Assembly: GCF_963855985.1 (NCBI RefSeq)
Contig: NC_087109.1
Coordinates: 4,360,001-4,424,000 of the forward strand
Reading direction: 5' to 3'
DNA length: 64,000 bases
Origin: Ostrinia nubilalis
Lineage: Eukaryota; Arthropoda; Insecta; Lepidoptera; Crambidae
Below are positions 10,811 through 22,717 of the stretch, in pieces. The translations under genes were made by a program, and so were the position numbers. The notes below the pieces were generated by a model. That model was not told the DNA's origin and ran no database searches. It saw only the letters and a program-made list of their open reading frames with translations. How positions within the stretch are numbered: the stretch's first letter is position 1; every line of letters starts with the position of its first letter.

Positions 10811-11329
10811 TAATAAATCTTGCCCGCCTAACCGGACTTCAAAATTAGGCTAGGTTGCCAAATACCTGCCTATAGTTAAAATACGTGTTAAACCCTTTTC
10901 CTTCGACTATATACATAAATCACAACTCTCTAATGAAGTTCTAAAAATAATTAAAAAGTCTACGAGCGTACGTGAGATGAAATTAAATTCCAATCATCAA
11001 TCCAGACGATTATTAACTGAAAAACGTTGAAAAAACTCAAAACCTAAGCAACCTTCGCTCAAACTCCTTTATTTTTTGTTCGCCAACCCTTAGTAACGCA
11101 GCGGGGCATCCAACTAGCAAACTTATTTCAAATACCCCACTCCAAAACCTACTCTATCCAAACACAATACAGTCTGAATTCACTCTACTGTAAAGTGGAA
11201 TGCGAAAACGTGGACGTCCTTTTCATGGGACATAGAACAAGCGAAATAGGACTCTAATTGATTGATATAAGGTTCGTAAAAGGAGGTGTAGTTCATAATG
11301 CGTTTCGTGGGGGGCACTGTCCTCTAGAC

Positions 11330-12003
11330 CAGGGATGGCGAACCTTTATGTAACAACGTGCCATTTTTCTAAAAAAATGTTTGATATAACTAGTCTTAGG
11401 ATGAGTTGCACCACCTAACTTTGACTGTAACTATAACCATAACCGGTGCTTTTTGTATAAAGTTTGACAGATTTTGGACGTTTGTCAAAGTTAAAGTAAG
11501 GTGATGTAACTCAGCCTTAGACTGCTAACAAATAACACCTAATGCAATACAATTGCATGGGTATCGTACAAGTGGCGCCACTGGCGAAGTGGCGAGTGAC
11601 GGAACTGACTCTACTACAGTGGCACCAACTGATGAGGGAAAATATGATAGCCCTAATTCAATCAAAACACATTATCTACTATTAGCTGTGCCCACGACTT
11701 CGTACGTAAAAAAATTTTGAATAATGTTTCCCGTTTTTGCAACATTTTTCTTTACTGCTCCGCCCCTAACGGCTGTAAGGTGATGTTATGTCGTCCACAG
11801 CCTTCGTCGACAAATAGGCTATCCAACACAAAAACAATTTTTCAATAGGACCATTACTTCCTGAAATTAGCGCGTTCAAGCAAACAAGCTCTTCAGCTTT
11901 ATAAGTACATACTTTATTTATAGATTTTATTTCATAATGAATTTTTTGATTCATTGTGGCGCGTACCACCAATGGCACGCATACCATTGGTTCGCCATCC
12001 CTG
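11330..12003. mobile_element. hAT-like element (CAGGGATGGCGAACC ends)
   Basis: Inverted ends CAGGGATGGCGAACC at 11330 and GGTTCGCCATCCCTG ending at 12003, 15 of 15 matching. A CAGGG start followed by G(C) is typical of hAT transposons. The flanking 8-mers CTCTAGAC and CTCTCGCT only partly match, so the target duplication has decayed or the match is chance. It holds a nested 123-bp MITE (11397-11519) and a stretch at 11570-11660 resembling the right half of the MITE at 27165. No transposase ORF. Confidence 0.7.
11397..11519. mobile_element. MITE, TTAGGCTGAGTTGCACCA family, copy 1
   Basis: Left TTAGGATGAGTTGCACCACC and right GATGTAACTCAGCCTTAG are imperfect inverted ends, with the internal 'ctataaccataaccggtg' block. 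Further copies lie at 17101, 47399, 55336 and 55438. Non-coding. Confidence 0.75.
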
Positions 12004-12243
12004 CTCTCGCTAGGACTAGGGACGTCACGACTCGGAAAATTCTTTTTTTAACGCAACAGCAACGCTTTGTGGCTTCCATTGTGACATTTATGGTGTTAAA
12101 AAGAATATATGGTTTGTGTAAGATAATATTATATTGAAAACGAATTTTAGTTGAAGCCACTCTTTGGAGTCATAAAATTCAGAAAATATAAAAGATGGTT
12201 TGTGTCTGATAGAAACGATGGGGGATAACTCGAGAATGAATCT

Positions 12244-12378
12244 GACACCCGTATTCACAAACGATGCTTGCAGCAAATCGAACGCACAGCGTTGAATAGA
12301 GCTCTGTCATTGGTTCGTGTGTGACCCTGTGTGTCCACGCGCACTGTGAGACCTCATAGTACTGTTTGTGTATACGTT
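12244..12378. mobile_element. MITE, CCCGTATTCACAAAC family, copy 3
   Basis: Matches copies at 5569 and 6870 (ACCCGTATTCACAAACGATG, AATCGAACGCACAGCGTTGA), with a small internal deletion after GATGCTTG and an eroded right end GTTTGTGTATACGTTAG. Confidence 0.75.
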
Positions 12379-13167
12379 AGACTTCGAAATTTTAAGGCGC
12401 GCACTGAGTCAATAGGCGAGTACAAAAGACATAACGCGTCACGTACGTTATCGTATCATATACGCATACGTCATCTGATGTTTTGATGGTATTAGCTTTC
12501 TTTTTCTTATAAAGTAGGCAGTTTTAGAAAAATAAGAATAGAGCTTTAGAATGGTAAAATTTTATGAGTTCTTATCCCGTAATTATAAAACGAAATGTGA
12601 AACGTAACTAAAATTCAACATTGTTCTTTGATTCATAGAAACCATAAGTAGTTATTTGACCAATCACCACCACAAGGCTTGAATTTATTTTTGAGTGTAA
12701 TTTTAACAACGTTTCTACTCCATTAACTATAGTCTCAGACATAGATTCTGGCCAAGATTAGTCTAAAAATTAGAAAGAAAAGAAAAAATGAAAGATTTTT
12801 TTATTTAGTCCAAATATCCTTATATTAAGATGCAACCAATGAAAATCCTGATTCTATGCCCTTTTTAAGTTTCTTTCTTTAATCCGCAGATGGGTACTTC
12901 TCACTATTTTCTGTGTACGAGTAATTTGCTTGATTATAGTGACAGCAAATAATTGGCGATTGTACAGAATTTGACACCATTCGCCCTAATCATCCATATA
13001 ATACTGTCATTTTACGAGTAACTTACTATCACAATGATCACTCGTTTCCTCCACACAATGTTATTATCTAATTTTATACTCATTATCTTGATAAATAACT
13101 ACCGTATTTTTCCCTGTGTACCTAAGAATTTGATTACGGAGTATATATTCTAAAAATGGCAAGATGT

Positions 13168-13192
13168 CATTAGAAAGAAAGAAAGAAAGAAA
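13168..13192. repeat. GAAA microsatellite
   Basis: A short (GAAA)n run, about six units, followed by an AT-rich stretch. Confidence 0.85.
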
Positions 13193-13412
13193 TAAATAGA
13201 ATTTATTGAACACAGTAAGCACAAATTATAAACTATTGTTTATTGACAACACAAAACGAATATATAAAATAGTGGGCCACTGTGTCAATAGGCTCCCGCT
13301 CAGCATTTATCCTGACATGCTCGTAAGGGCATGTCAAGAAACTGGTCTTCCGCGAGAGCCCTTGTTGTGGCTTCGCACATTAGAATCCTTTAGTTGTTCC
13401 GAAAAGGTTTCT

Positions 13413-13534
13413 CTTGGTGGACCTACGATCTGGTGAAGGTCGCGGGAAGCACCTGGATGCGGGCATCGCAGGACCGGTTGTTGTGGAAATCCTTGGGGGA
13501 GGCCTTTGTCCAGCAGTGGACGTCTTTTGGCTGA
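13413..13534 (+). mobile_element. RTE-type LINE 3' tail
   Basis: Reads TGGTGAAGGTCGCGGGAAGC through CAGCAGTGGACGTCTTTTGG, the same end-of-ORF text as 49492-49596 and 63559-63702. Translated it gives a KVAGSTWMRA...WKSLGEAFVQQWTSFG-type C-terminus. 5'-truncated, as is usual for LINEs. Confidence 0.8.
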
Positions 13535-14206
13535 AACTGTGAAGCTGGGTTATACTTTTTTCTTTAGGATCTAATAAAACACACCTCCCTTCCAAAACAA
13601 AACCTTAAAACATTATGTTTCGCTTATTATTGGAATAAATTGTTGCTTGCGATCAATTATGAATCGCTTACGCCCTACTATTACTTATTTTCACGCTAAG
13701 TTAAAATAAATTATTCTTTAACCTCTTCAAAGTATGAGTTCCTAATTACACAAATTGTTAAGGAATAATGGACTTTAAAATTTCCAGTATTAGGATGAAA
13801 TCACCTTAAAGAAACCAACACTAGGGACCATCAGCCATATTCTATTGCTTTACGTTAAAGGAAATGTTTCCTTATTGCAAAGTCGTAAGCTAGAAATTGG
13901 TATGTCAAAATTTAATTATCATTTAGTATGCAAGAAGAGCACACCAGTTCCGAGATTTGACATGACTTGAACTAATGTATTGTTGTTCCCATGGGTATAT
14001 TGATTTTAATTACTTTATAATAAATGTATGGTGCATCTTATGGAGCTGTAATAAATGGTATTTTTCAACAAACAATTGTATTGATGTGCTGTAGATCTCA
14101 GTTGTCAACCGTTTCTGTGAGAGATGGTTTGGTTTACTAAACTAAAACTATTTCATACACTTCAAAATCTTACTGAGATTGTCAGCCTATAAGTATCAAG
14201 ACTATT

Positions 14207-14330
14207 CACCCCTCTCGTTCCCACCACTACAACATTATGTGTAGCCAGGATGTACAATGACCGCCAACCAAACGCCAAAAACCCAACCAGTGAAGGCAAA
14301 GTTTATCCCGGGGGAAAGTTAAAATGTCAT
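14207..14330 (-). repeat. Diverged copy of the coding-looking fragment at 40021
   Basis: Shares CTCTCGTTCCCAC, TGTGTAGCCAGGAT, CCCAACCAGTGAAGG and AAAGTTAAA in order with 40021-40139. On the minus strand it still reads ...FTGWV... and HPGYT but is interrupted by a stop. See 40021 for the better-preserved copy. Confidence 0.55.
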
Positions 14331-15394
14331 TGGACCCGCAACGAAATTAATCAGAAGAACATTATGGAGTTCAAAGTTAGGAGGATTGAATTCTCTTCAG
14401 CATAGAGTCCTAACATTCTAAATTCAAATTCGAAGACATAATAGGCCCTTTTTAGGGCACTTATACACGTCTCAAATATAGCTTGCCCTCCCAACACTTC
14501 GGCACAAAATATTATCGACTGGTGCTGAGAAGTGGCAAAAGAAACTCTTTATGGACAGTACTAAATTCGAAGAATTAGATCAAATTAGCACCATATATCT
14601 CTAATCATGCCATAGCTACCACAGGAAGCGAATCGGCTACCGTTACAGCTACTTTTGGTCCCTAACAACATGCTCACGTGTTCACCGATTTCCCAACGTA
14701 TTGCCAATTTAATTTAAGTCTTATCCCTTTACGATAAAGTTTACTACACTGCCGTAATCTAGGTGGTAAAAGTCAATGCCATTGTTCTTCAACCCATTTA
14801 TGGGGGGCACTCTTTGCACCATTAGGTCAGTTGGCGACCGTTATACAGATTATAGTTTTTGATGATCTCGGTTATGAAACTTTATGGGTGCTACTGATGA
14901 AGTCATAAACAATGTTGTTTCAATATTTGCCAGCTTCTGTTTGCGGTATTGAACGCGTGTATTTCGGACTTTCAATGCGTCCTTTAAGTTAAAAATATCG
15001 CCAGGTATAGACATGTGGTAACACTACATTATTTATTGTGTAGTTAAAATCTAAATTCGCTTTACAGAAGAGCAAAAAATCTGTAACTGATTCTTAATTT
15101 GTGAGCTTTTTCTTTTATAAAATGCCATGTGTTTTACAAACAGTGATGTTATACATTTAGACAACACACATTGAATAAAAATAAATTCTTGCGAGCACAG
15201 ATAAAAATACTCTTAAAATCTTCAAAAAGGGTCTGTTGCGAAAATAATTGCGACCTTTTTTGCCTTACAAGACATCGAAACTTGACATTTCGGTCGCTGA
15301 CACAACGCACACGTGTCAACGGATGCAATGAAATGCAAATAAACGTGCTATCAAGACAATAAATTGTTTATACGTATTATTATTGTCCCAAAAA

Positions 15395-15997
15395 ATGGCG
15401 GTTGCATCATTCCCATTCAAGCCTTACGACTGGCTGAAAACAGCGGTCATTTACAACAAGAAAAGCGAAGTAGTCCCTTCAGAGTGGATCAAGGAAAATA
15501 GCGACGTCCTGCTCATACTCTTCACGGCCAAGGATGTAGACAAGGACGGCATTATTGAAAAGTTCTACGGTATTTACGAAAATGTCAAGTATATAAACCT
15601 TCCCGTGGAGGTTATATACGTGCCAATGGATGAGACAGAAGAAGAAATGAAGGCAAGTTACGAGGATCAAGCCAATTGGTTCACTCTTAAGTTTGATGAT
15701 CCTTTAGTACATGAATTGAAATACATGTATCAAGTGACATGCCTTCCTCACATTTTGGTTCTAAAACCAGACTGTTCGGTGGTGTCCAGCCATGGTTTGC
15801 TTGATTTAGAACAGTACGGCAAGAATGCTTTGATAACTTGGTTATCAACTACAGGAACTTCGAAGATCCAAAGGAAATTGAGCAAGGACATCGCGATGTA
15901 TGGAGACAAATGGAAGTACCTGAATGTGACCCCCAGCTCTGGGAAACCAGACTATTCGAGGAGATTCAGTACAGCTGTGCAGGATGTCAAAATTTGA
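15395..15997 (+). CDS. Nucleoredoxin/thioredoxin-like protein without CXXC site
   Basis: A 200-aa intronless ORF; the ATG in AAAAATGGCG has good start context, and an upstream in-frame TTG was rejected. Residues 37-61 (DVLLILFTAKDVDKDGIIEK) and 69-150 follow the thioredoxin-like fold of nucleoredoxin-type proteins: beta strand, helix, VEVIYVPMDE strand, an ANWFTLKFDD segment, then CLPHILVL with the conserved cis-proline (P118). At the place of the redox CPPC/CXXC the sequence is KDVDKDG, so there is no active-site cysteine; the only cysteines are C116 and C127. A dithiol oxidoreductase role is therefore unlikely; a structural or binding role is more likely (inference). The gene lies inside the large intron of the CABIT-like gene, same strand. 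No predicted signal peptide or membrane segment, so probably cytosolic. Confidence 0.85.
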   Translation: MAVASFPFKPYDWLKTAVIYNKKSEVVPSEWIKENSDVLLILFTAKDVDKDGIIEKFYGIYENVKYINLPVEVIYVPMDETEEEMKASYEDQANWFTLKFDDPLVHELKYMYQVTCLPHILVLKPDCSVVSSHGLLDLEQYGKNALITWLSTTGTSKIQRKLSKDIAMYGDKWKYLNVTPSSGKPDYSRRFSTAVQDVKI

Positions 15998-16113
15998 GGT
16001 TCTGACTGAATTATTATAAATATTTGTTTAGTTATTTTATGATTGATAAGAATGAAAATATAAAAGATATTACATAATGTCATTAGTTTCAATTGCTACA
16101 CACAAGATAGTAA

Positions 16114-16166
16114 TACACTTGCTTTATCTATTTAAATATATTATTTAAATAGATAAAGCAAGTGTA
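16114..16166. repeat. Perfect 24-bp inverted repeat, 5-nt loop
   Basis: Arms 16114-16137 and 16143-16166 are exact reverse complements (outer bases TACACTTGCTTTATCTATTT) around ATATT. It lies 117 bp past the stop codon of the redoxin-like gene. It could be a small fold-back element or a cruciform/hairpin in the 3' region. The text just after it (CACGGGCAGAAACTAGT) resembles a Helitron end. Confidence 0.9.
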
Positions 16167-17100
16167 GCCACGGGCAGAAACTAGTATATACTTTTCAGTG
16201 TACAATAAGTCCTATTTAGCTACTTATATTGAGATCGAATATACAAGTAGGTATGGTACACATTTACCTAAACATCAATTCATATCATTTACTAGCACAT
16301 TACATAGGAAACATAAAATCTTAGGCACATTTAAATATTAGAATTGTGTAGAGTCCGACATATTAGCATAACTTGAACCCTCATTATCAAGCAGTCCCTT
16401 AAGAATGAGAGGTCTTTACTGACTGGATGACTGAAAAACCAAGTACCTAGGTACATAATATTTAGACATGGAAAGTGTAAAAAAATGTTGGTTAATTAGT
16501 GCCTTAACCAATTTATGTGTTCCATCCTTGTCAAGGGGAGTGCTAACCGTCTCTCCTTTCAATAGACACAATCTCTATAGTGAAATATTTTTCTTATATA
16601 CAAACCAGGAACTAAAACTTTGATATCGCGATTCAGGAAAATGCAAAAAAGGCGCATGAAAGTGCTACCAAAGTCAAAACACGTTAAAAGTACATGAACT
16701 AGTTTTGAATTTGAAACTAAAGACGATATTTTAATGTATTTTCAGCAATTTTATCGATTAAAAAGAAAATTAATTCATGTGTTTTATAGTTACTTTGACG
16801 AACAGCGCCATCTAGCGACATATTTAGTTAACTTCAACCATGGAAATAAGAATGTAACTTTTTGGAGTTCGAAAAACTGCAATAATTCCAATAGTTTTAA
16901 TAAATCTAATTGGAAGACAGACACCTAGTGGTGGTGGTAGTTAGAAATTAACAGTTCTAACTACCTAAGCTTACCTAACTAGAAGTTGATTCACCTACCT
17001 ACTAAACTGGGCGAAAACTAGAAATAAGAAATATCAAGAGGCGAGGATACACTTAAATCCTGATAAGATATTGTGCTAAATGGGGAATATGCATTAAAAT

Positions 17101-17223
17101 AGCCTAAGTTGCACCACCTTAACGTTAACCGTAACTATAACTTTAACCGGTGTTTTTGTATGAAGTTTCACAGACTTTTGACGTTTGTTATAGGTAGTTT
17201 ATGTAAGATGGTGCTACCTACCT
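17101..17223. mobile_element. MITE, TTAGGCTGAGTTGCACCA family, copy 2
   Basis: Left CCTAAGTTGCACCACCTTAA and internal CTATAACTTTAACCGGTG match the family; the right end, ATGGTGCTACCTACCTAGAG, is eroded. Confidence 0.65.
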
Positions 17224-18140
17224 AGAGTAATGTATGAGACATTTTGAAGTTCAAAATAAAGGCTTTTTTCTCTACAATTTACCTTTTGTACAAAGCTAGA
17301 TTGCAATGGTTATGTATTTATATTATACTCGGCTGGATCAATAACAATAAATAACACTGACCTGCCAGATTGCTTCAAATACCAATACTTATCAAAGATA
17401 GATAATAACACTTCATAGTATGTCAAAACAAGTGACAATCCCATACTTGCTTATGCATGCGGTTGCATTGGCATAGGCTACAGTTGTAGACAATCGATTA
17501 GGCAACCTGCACTACTCTGAAATCTAGATAGAATTAGGCCTGACGAGCACTTGCGACTTTGTCTGATTGAGCTCAGAGTTTAAATTAAAACAGAAGATTT
17601 TTACGGTTTGCTAATGTGTAGATTTAGTTCGTGATTATTGTTCTTCATATTTCTCAATTTCTTTTTCATTTCTTCAAATAACTTAAGTATATTTTTTACA
17701 ATTTAAACTACATGATAGAGTCAAGATCAAGAAATATAGCTAAAGTACTGGTAAGCTCTAAGAAGATTTTCTAAAACCTTATTTGTGAAAATTCGTTTTC
17801 GAATTTAATTTTAATGCTTTAATATAAATCGCCTGGTCCAGTGCTTTCATAAAAGCTTCACCATGCTGAAACCATGGAAATTTTAATGATGTTAATAGTT
17901 GTTTAGCTGTTTTCCTATTACTTACTTACTTAATTACGAGTAAAATCTTCTAATTTTAATTTTGCTGTTAATACAGTCCACTGCATTTTTGTTGCAAAAT
18001 AGCACAGCAACATAATTATAATGCCATAATGATACCTTGATAACTGACTTAAACATACTATCGTAACGTTAATGTTGGACCTAACTTTAAAACAAACGGG
18101 TGTCTCAAAAAATATCTTTAAACACAATATGGGTTATATG

Positions 18141-19204
18141 TAGGGTTTCTGATTTCTCGACCTATTTTTTTTCTCGAGTTTCGGGAATTCTCGAGGCCAA
18201 AGTCTCGAGTTTTCTCGGGTCTCGAGTCTTTTAATTAAAACTGTTGAAATCGGTTGAAATTTAATAAAAACGCAGGTTTTTTAATCTAATATACCTACTT
18301 TTATTGCACACCAATCAATATTAGAATTTAGTACCTACCACTTATTTTGGTAAGGAAAGAAACAAAACATAAAATCTTCTTTCATAATTAATATTAACTA
18401 ATAATCACAACAAAAGTCATAAAGTCGCGTGTACTTTAAGGATAAATAGCAATAATAACAATAAACAAATCTGGAGCTACAATTGAATCACTTGTTTTCT
18501 AAAAAACACAAGTCCAAATAGCAAAATTACGATAAATAGTTTTTTTTCTAAACAAAAAAATATGTTTAATAAATTTCTTTTTTTTTATGCATAACAAGGC
18601 AGTTATTTGACCACAATCACACCTGATGTTTTTTTTTTTGTATGTGATAGGAGGCAAACGAGCAGACGGATCACCTGATGGTGAGTGGAAACGATAACGA
18701 CTTGAATAAACTTTACAAGGACACACGAGTACCTAACCTAACAGACAGTTAACAAATTTTTCAGTCTTTAAATCAGTCAGAGCTAAACATACTTGATAAA
18801 TAGGTATAGCATCTCGTTGGTGAACATTATTACCACGTTACTTACTTTCGATTGAAAATGAAAAATGAAAATTAAATATTTTATTCAGCGACACAAAACA
18901 GCATCAAAAATATGAAACAAAAGTAAAACTAAATAGAGTAGGTAATGTTGATAAATTGAGATCATTACTTGCATTGCAAATCAAATCAGTTTAAAAAAGA
19001 GAGATTAGGCCAGTCTAAAAGCAACCTTAACCTATGAAATAATTAAAAACTTACTTTTGTCTTAGAAAATAGGCTTTCAAGAATATTAAAGCTTCCAATT
19101 GGAAACTCGAGAATTCTCGAGCTCCGGTAATTTTTTTCTCGTCTCGAATGAAGCCAAATTTCTCGAGTTTTCTCGAGTTCGAGAAAGCTCGAGCAGAAAC
19201 CCTA
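18141..19204. mobile_element. hAT element with reiterated TCTCGAG ends
   Basis: A 1064-bp element flanked by perfect 8-bp duplications GTTATATG (18133-18140, 19205-19212). The ends are inverted: TAGGGTTTCTG... and ...CAGAAACCCTA. An 8-bp duplication is diagnostic of the hAT superfamily. The subterminal 80-100 bp on each side are packed with TCTCGAG/CTCGAGT, a palindromic core, presumably transposase-binding sites (inference). No transposase ORF. A SINE-like scrap (about 18630-18715) lies inside. Confidence 0.92.
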
Positions 19205-19734
19205 GTTATATGGGTGTCTCAAAAGTCTCACTCGTGCGGCCGGCCTTAACTTGCGTCATGCTTTATTTGGGTTACTGTAACCAGTTCCAGCCTTTTTTGC
19301 CTCGTAATTAATGACGTCCACACAGATGGGCCGGTGTGCTGATAACATCGTGGTTTGGAAGACTAATTCTTAATATGATTTTGATTTCGAATTTGTACAC
19401 TCTCGCTTCCATTAGACTTGAAATGAAGATTTTGGGTTTGTGTAAAGGTTTTGATTTGGTTACTAGTTAAGATAAAGAAGACACGAATCGTAATTATTTA
19501 CCATTGCTGGTACCTATTGTCGAATTTTATCTCACCTCACGTTTAAATCTTTAGATGCCTACAGTAAAGGAAATAGAGGCGATAATAGCCCAATGCGGTG
19601 GGATTTAAAGAAGGTTAGTTCTTAAAACTTAGTTCGCTCCCAATGATCACTGCACTAAGTGGTAAGCAAACTCACTCCTAGCTAGCTCTTATAAGCATTA
19701 TTTATCTTACTTAACCTTTATATGACACCTAAAG

Positions 19735-19995
19735 GGCGATGGAGCGGGCTATGCTCGGAGTTTCCCTGTGTGATCGAATCAGAAATGAGGAGATCCGCAG
19801 GAGAACCAAAGTAACCTTGCTAAAATCTTTGCTAAAATCAAGTGGCAGTGGGCGGGGCACATAGCTCGTAGAGACGATGGCCGTTGGGGCAGGAAAGTTC
19901 TCGAGTGGCGACCACGGGCTGGAAGACGTAACGTGGGCAAGCCTCCTACTAGGTGGACCGACGATCTGGTAAAGATCACGGGAAGAGCCTAGATG
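19735..19995 (+). mobile_element. RTE-type LINE fragment (ORF C-terminal part)
   Basis: Decayed coding text from ...ERAMLGVSLCDRIRNEEIRR through AAGTGGCAGTGGGCGGGGCA and GGTGGACCGACGATCTGGT. It extends further upstream in the ORF than the short tails elsewhere and stops near 'agagcctagatgcgag'. Frameshifts and stops are present. Confidence 0.75.
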
Positions 19996-20444
19996 CGAGG
20001 ATTAATTACAGCTATCTACCTCACCTGAAAAAAACTGAGGTTCCTTGAAAGAGGCTGAAAATCTGTTCAATACCAAAGTCCCAATCCAGAAGTCTGTTAC
20101 CTCCAATCCAGAAATCTTGGATTTGGTTCCTATCCTATATCAGGATATTTGTAGACACTGAACTTGATGAACCAAATAAGTTATTTAACGTAATTTATTA
20201 GTTGGCCTTTCTTAGGTCACAAATCGATTTCATACGAAGCCAGCCAGGTGCGAAGTCTATATCTGTATTCTACAAAAGTGCAAACAATAAGTTCTCGACA
20301 ATGGCCGACTGTATGCGCGCGCATAATAACGTGTTGCGTGATGCTGAATGTATTACGGCGACAATAAACGCTGACTTGTCTGTGGAGGTGGGTTTATATG
20401 CCACCAGGCGACAAAAAAAAAGACAAAAAGTCATTTCATCATCA

Positions 20445-20750
20445 TCATTTCAGCCACAGGACGTCCACTGCTGAACATAGGCCTCTCCTAATGATTTCCA
20501 CAAAGGCCGGTTAGTAGCGGCCTGCGCCTTCCTGCTACCTATATGAGGTCGTCGGTCCACCTTGTGGGTGGACGTCCTACGCTGCGCGTTCCGGTACGTG
20601 GTCTCAACTCCAGAACCTTTTGCTGCCCCATCGGCCGACAGTTCTGCGTACTATGTGCCCTGTTGCCACTTCAGCTTGCTAATCCGTCGGGCTATGTCAG
20701 CGACTGTTGTTCGTTTACGGATCTCCTTATTTCTGATTCGATCTCTTAAA
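20445..20750 (-). mobile_element. RTE-type LINE fragment (inverted)
   Basis: Reverse complement of the same ORF end: CAGGACGTCCACTGCTGAAC at the left edge, then GTCGGTCCACC, GTTCTGCGTACTATGTGCCC and CGGATCTCCTTATTTCTGAT. A (CATCAT)-rich stretch sits at its 3' end (20436-20452). Decayed. Confidence 0.75.
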
Positions 20751-21805
20751 GAAACACCGACCATAAAGTAATTTATTTGGTTAATTTATATAAAGCGCTT
20801 TTACAACGAGTTATACTTACCTACCGAGTTTCTCGTAATTAATAAAGAATAATTATGAATTTAAAGTAAAAAATAAATTCGCTTTTCGTTTTGCAGAGAA
20901 GGAAGAAGCTGAAATGCTGAATGAAGTATGTAGGTATTTCGTAATAATTATGCCTAAGTATGACTTAAAACATTATTAATTATTTACCAATTAAGAATAC
21001 CTTCCTTATAGATGCATGTAACGATAGATTGATACTTATAACGTATGGCTTTTCCTCTTCCTAAAAATGTATTTCAAAAATTAATAATAAGTTATTCCAC
21101 TCCATTATGCCTATTATGAATAAAATGTGTAGGCTTCAATGATTTAGGTTCTAAGTACCTATTATAATAATAAAACTACGTGTAGGTAAATCAAAGCCTT
21201 ATTCAGATTACCTTATAAATACTGAATTATATTAGTTGACAGGCTATATCTTAAGGTAACAATACCTTCACTAAGCTATAATACGACGTGACACACTTTC
21301 GTGGCGTATTTTGACGTAAGATAATTTATGACAACGCGACGTTACAATATCATTACTTCCCTCTATAAACGTCATGTGTAAACCGCCCTCGGGCACATAA
21401 GTTACAATTCGCTTAACCACAGTAAATAAGGATTCAGTAGAATGACTAACACTTGTTGTCTTTAATGGTCAGCAAATTAAGACTAGTTTTTAAAGAATGA
21501 TTTTTATTTAGCTAAGACATAATACCGAGTTGTGTCGGAGATGCTACTTATTGCTTTGTCGATTGAAAAGTTATTTATCTTCATGGCTACCTGAAATAGT
21601 GTACTCATGATGCCACAATCGATCAAGGTAATCAGTGGTTAGGTATTATTTTGGAACAAGAACGTACAGTATTATGTGCTGTAGAGTGTAGACTGTACTT
21701 TTCAATAGGAGAAATAATTTTTGTAACGTATTTAGTGTTTCTGAATATTTAGTTATAACTACCCCCTGGTACTCACAAACTCACAGGATTCTCGCTGTGT
21801 AAAGG

Positions 21806-21966
21806 TAGCCTTTCGAACTAAGCATCACAGACGCATTGTCTTTAGCTTTGTGTCACATTCCTTAGAATTTCATACATTTGCATACTGAACATCTATTTGT
21901 CGCTCTGTCACGGCATCACAGTCGCGGAACCACTGACGCTATAGACGCTCGCTTCGAAAGGCTACA
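21806..21966. repeat. Short inverted repeat pair
   Basis: GTAGCCTTTCGAA at 21806-21818 and TTCGAAAGGCTAC at 21954-21966 are exact reverse complements of 13 bp, about 135 bp apart. Possibly a MITE, but no target duplication was recognised. Confidence 0.4.
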
Positions 21967-22488
21967 TATAGTAGGAAGTTGAGTTACCATGTATATTTAT
22001 ACTGTGGCAGGTCCTTTTATTAGGCTCTAAGTTATGCCACGGTTAATGGTGTAAGGGCAAGGCAGCGTGTGGCAAATGTTTTGCCTTACAATCAGCTTTT
22101 ATGACCAAGTATTATGACTAAATGAATAGCAAGACGCGGAAGAGTCCCTCATAAATCCTACTATACTTTGTAAGAAATAGGATTTAGACAAATTTATTAG
22201 TAGTGCTCAAATTAATAACTCTTTGATAGTAGGTACCAACATACACATTTTGCTGTTTATTGGTGCTATACGTTTCTATAAATTTACTCATAGTACGTAG
22301 ATTATGCTACTTGGTAATGAGGTTCACTACAACCGATGGCACTTAGAGCGTTTATAGTCCACATTATATTGTAGAAGCTCATTTCCTAAAAACCAAGCAG
22401 AGAATCTAGAGTCTAGAGAAGAATCTTAATCCTTTCAAGAAAATAATTTTGCAACGAATCCAACTTACCAGGGCCCCATATTTTCCAG

Positions 22489-22717
22489 GAGCTCTTCGTG
22501 CCCATCAATACCAAGGGGGAACTCTACGAGGTGTGCCCTGAAGAACTGTCGCCTGCTGAGTGGGGCTCCGCGGGAGAGGGCCCGGCCTCCGCCCCGCCTC
22601 CCGATGCGGCGGCGAAGGCCCACCGGCTCCCTCACCTGTTGAGCCTGTGGAGGCTGCCGACGAGGGTCCGGCTGCTGGCTGGGACTGTACCTATTGAGAT
22701 GGCACACGATGTTGGAG
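22489..22717 (+). CDS. CABIT-like gene, exon 3 of those seen
   Basis: Acceptor CATATTTTCCAG|GAG; starts in phase 0, matching the exon at 7694. It reads ELFVPINTKGELYEVCPEEL..., an Ala/Pro-rich loop, then HRLPHLLSLWRLPTRVRLL and AGTVPIEMAHDVG. The donor used here, GGAG|GTTGGT at 22718, is chosen because it leaves one nucleotide (phase 1), which completes a GAC codon with the AC opening the next exon. It is not a consensus donor. The alternative GTACTT donor at 22722 would give the wrong phase. The exon body is much more GC-rich than the flanks. Confidence 0.75.

Larger units (their letters stand above)
7831..22488 (+). other. 14.7-kb intron of the CABIT-like gene
   Basis: Bounded by the GTGAGT donor at 7831 and a TATTTTCCAG acceptor ending at 22488, both leaving phase 0. 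It contains an intronless redoxin-like gene (15395-15997), one probable hAT, one clear hAT, several MITEs, Helitron-like and RTE fragments. Stretches with nothing recognised are 7926-8830, 9586-10189, 12379-13167, 13535-14206, 14331-15360, 16191-17100, 17224-18132, 20771-21805 and 21967-22470. Confidence 0.75.

Noticed and set aside
15383..15394. In-frame TTG as start of the redoxin-like gene
   Set aside because: An ATG in good context lies four codons downstream; eukaryotic TTG initiation is not expected.
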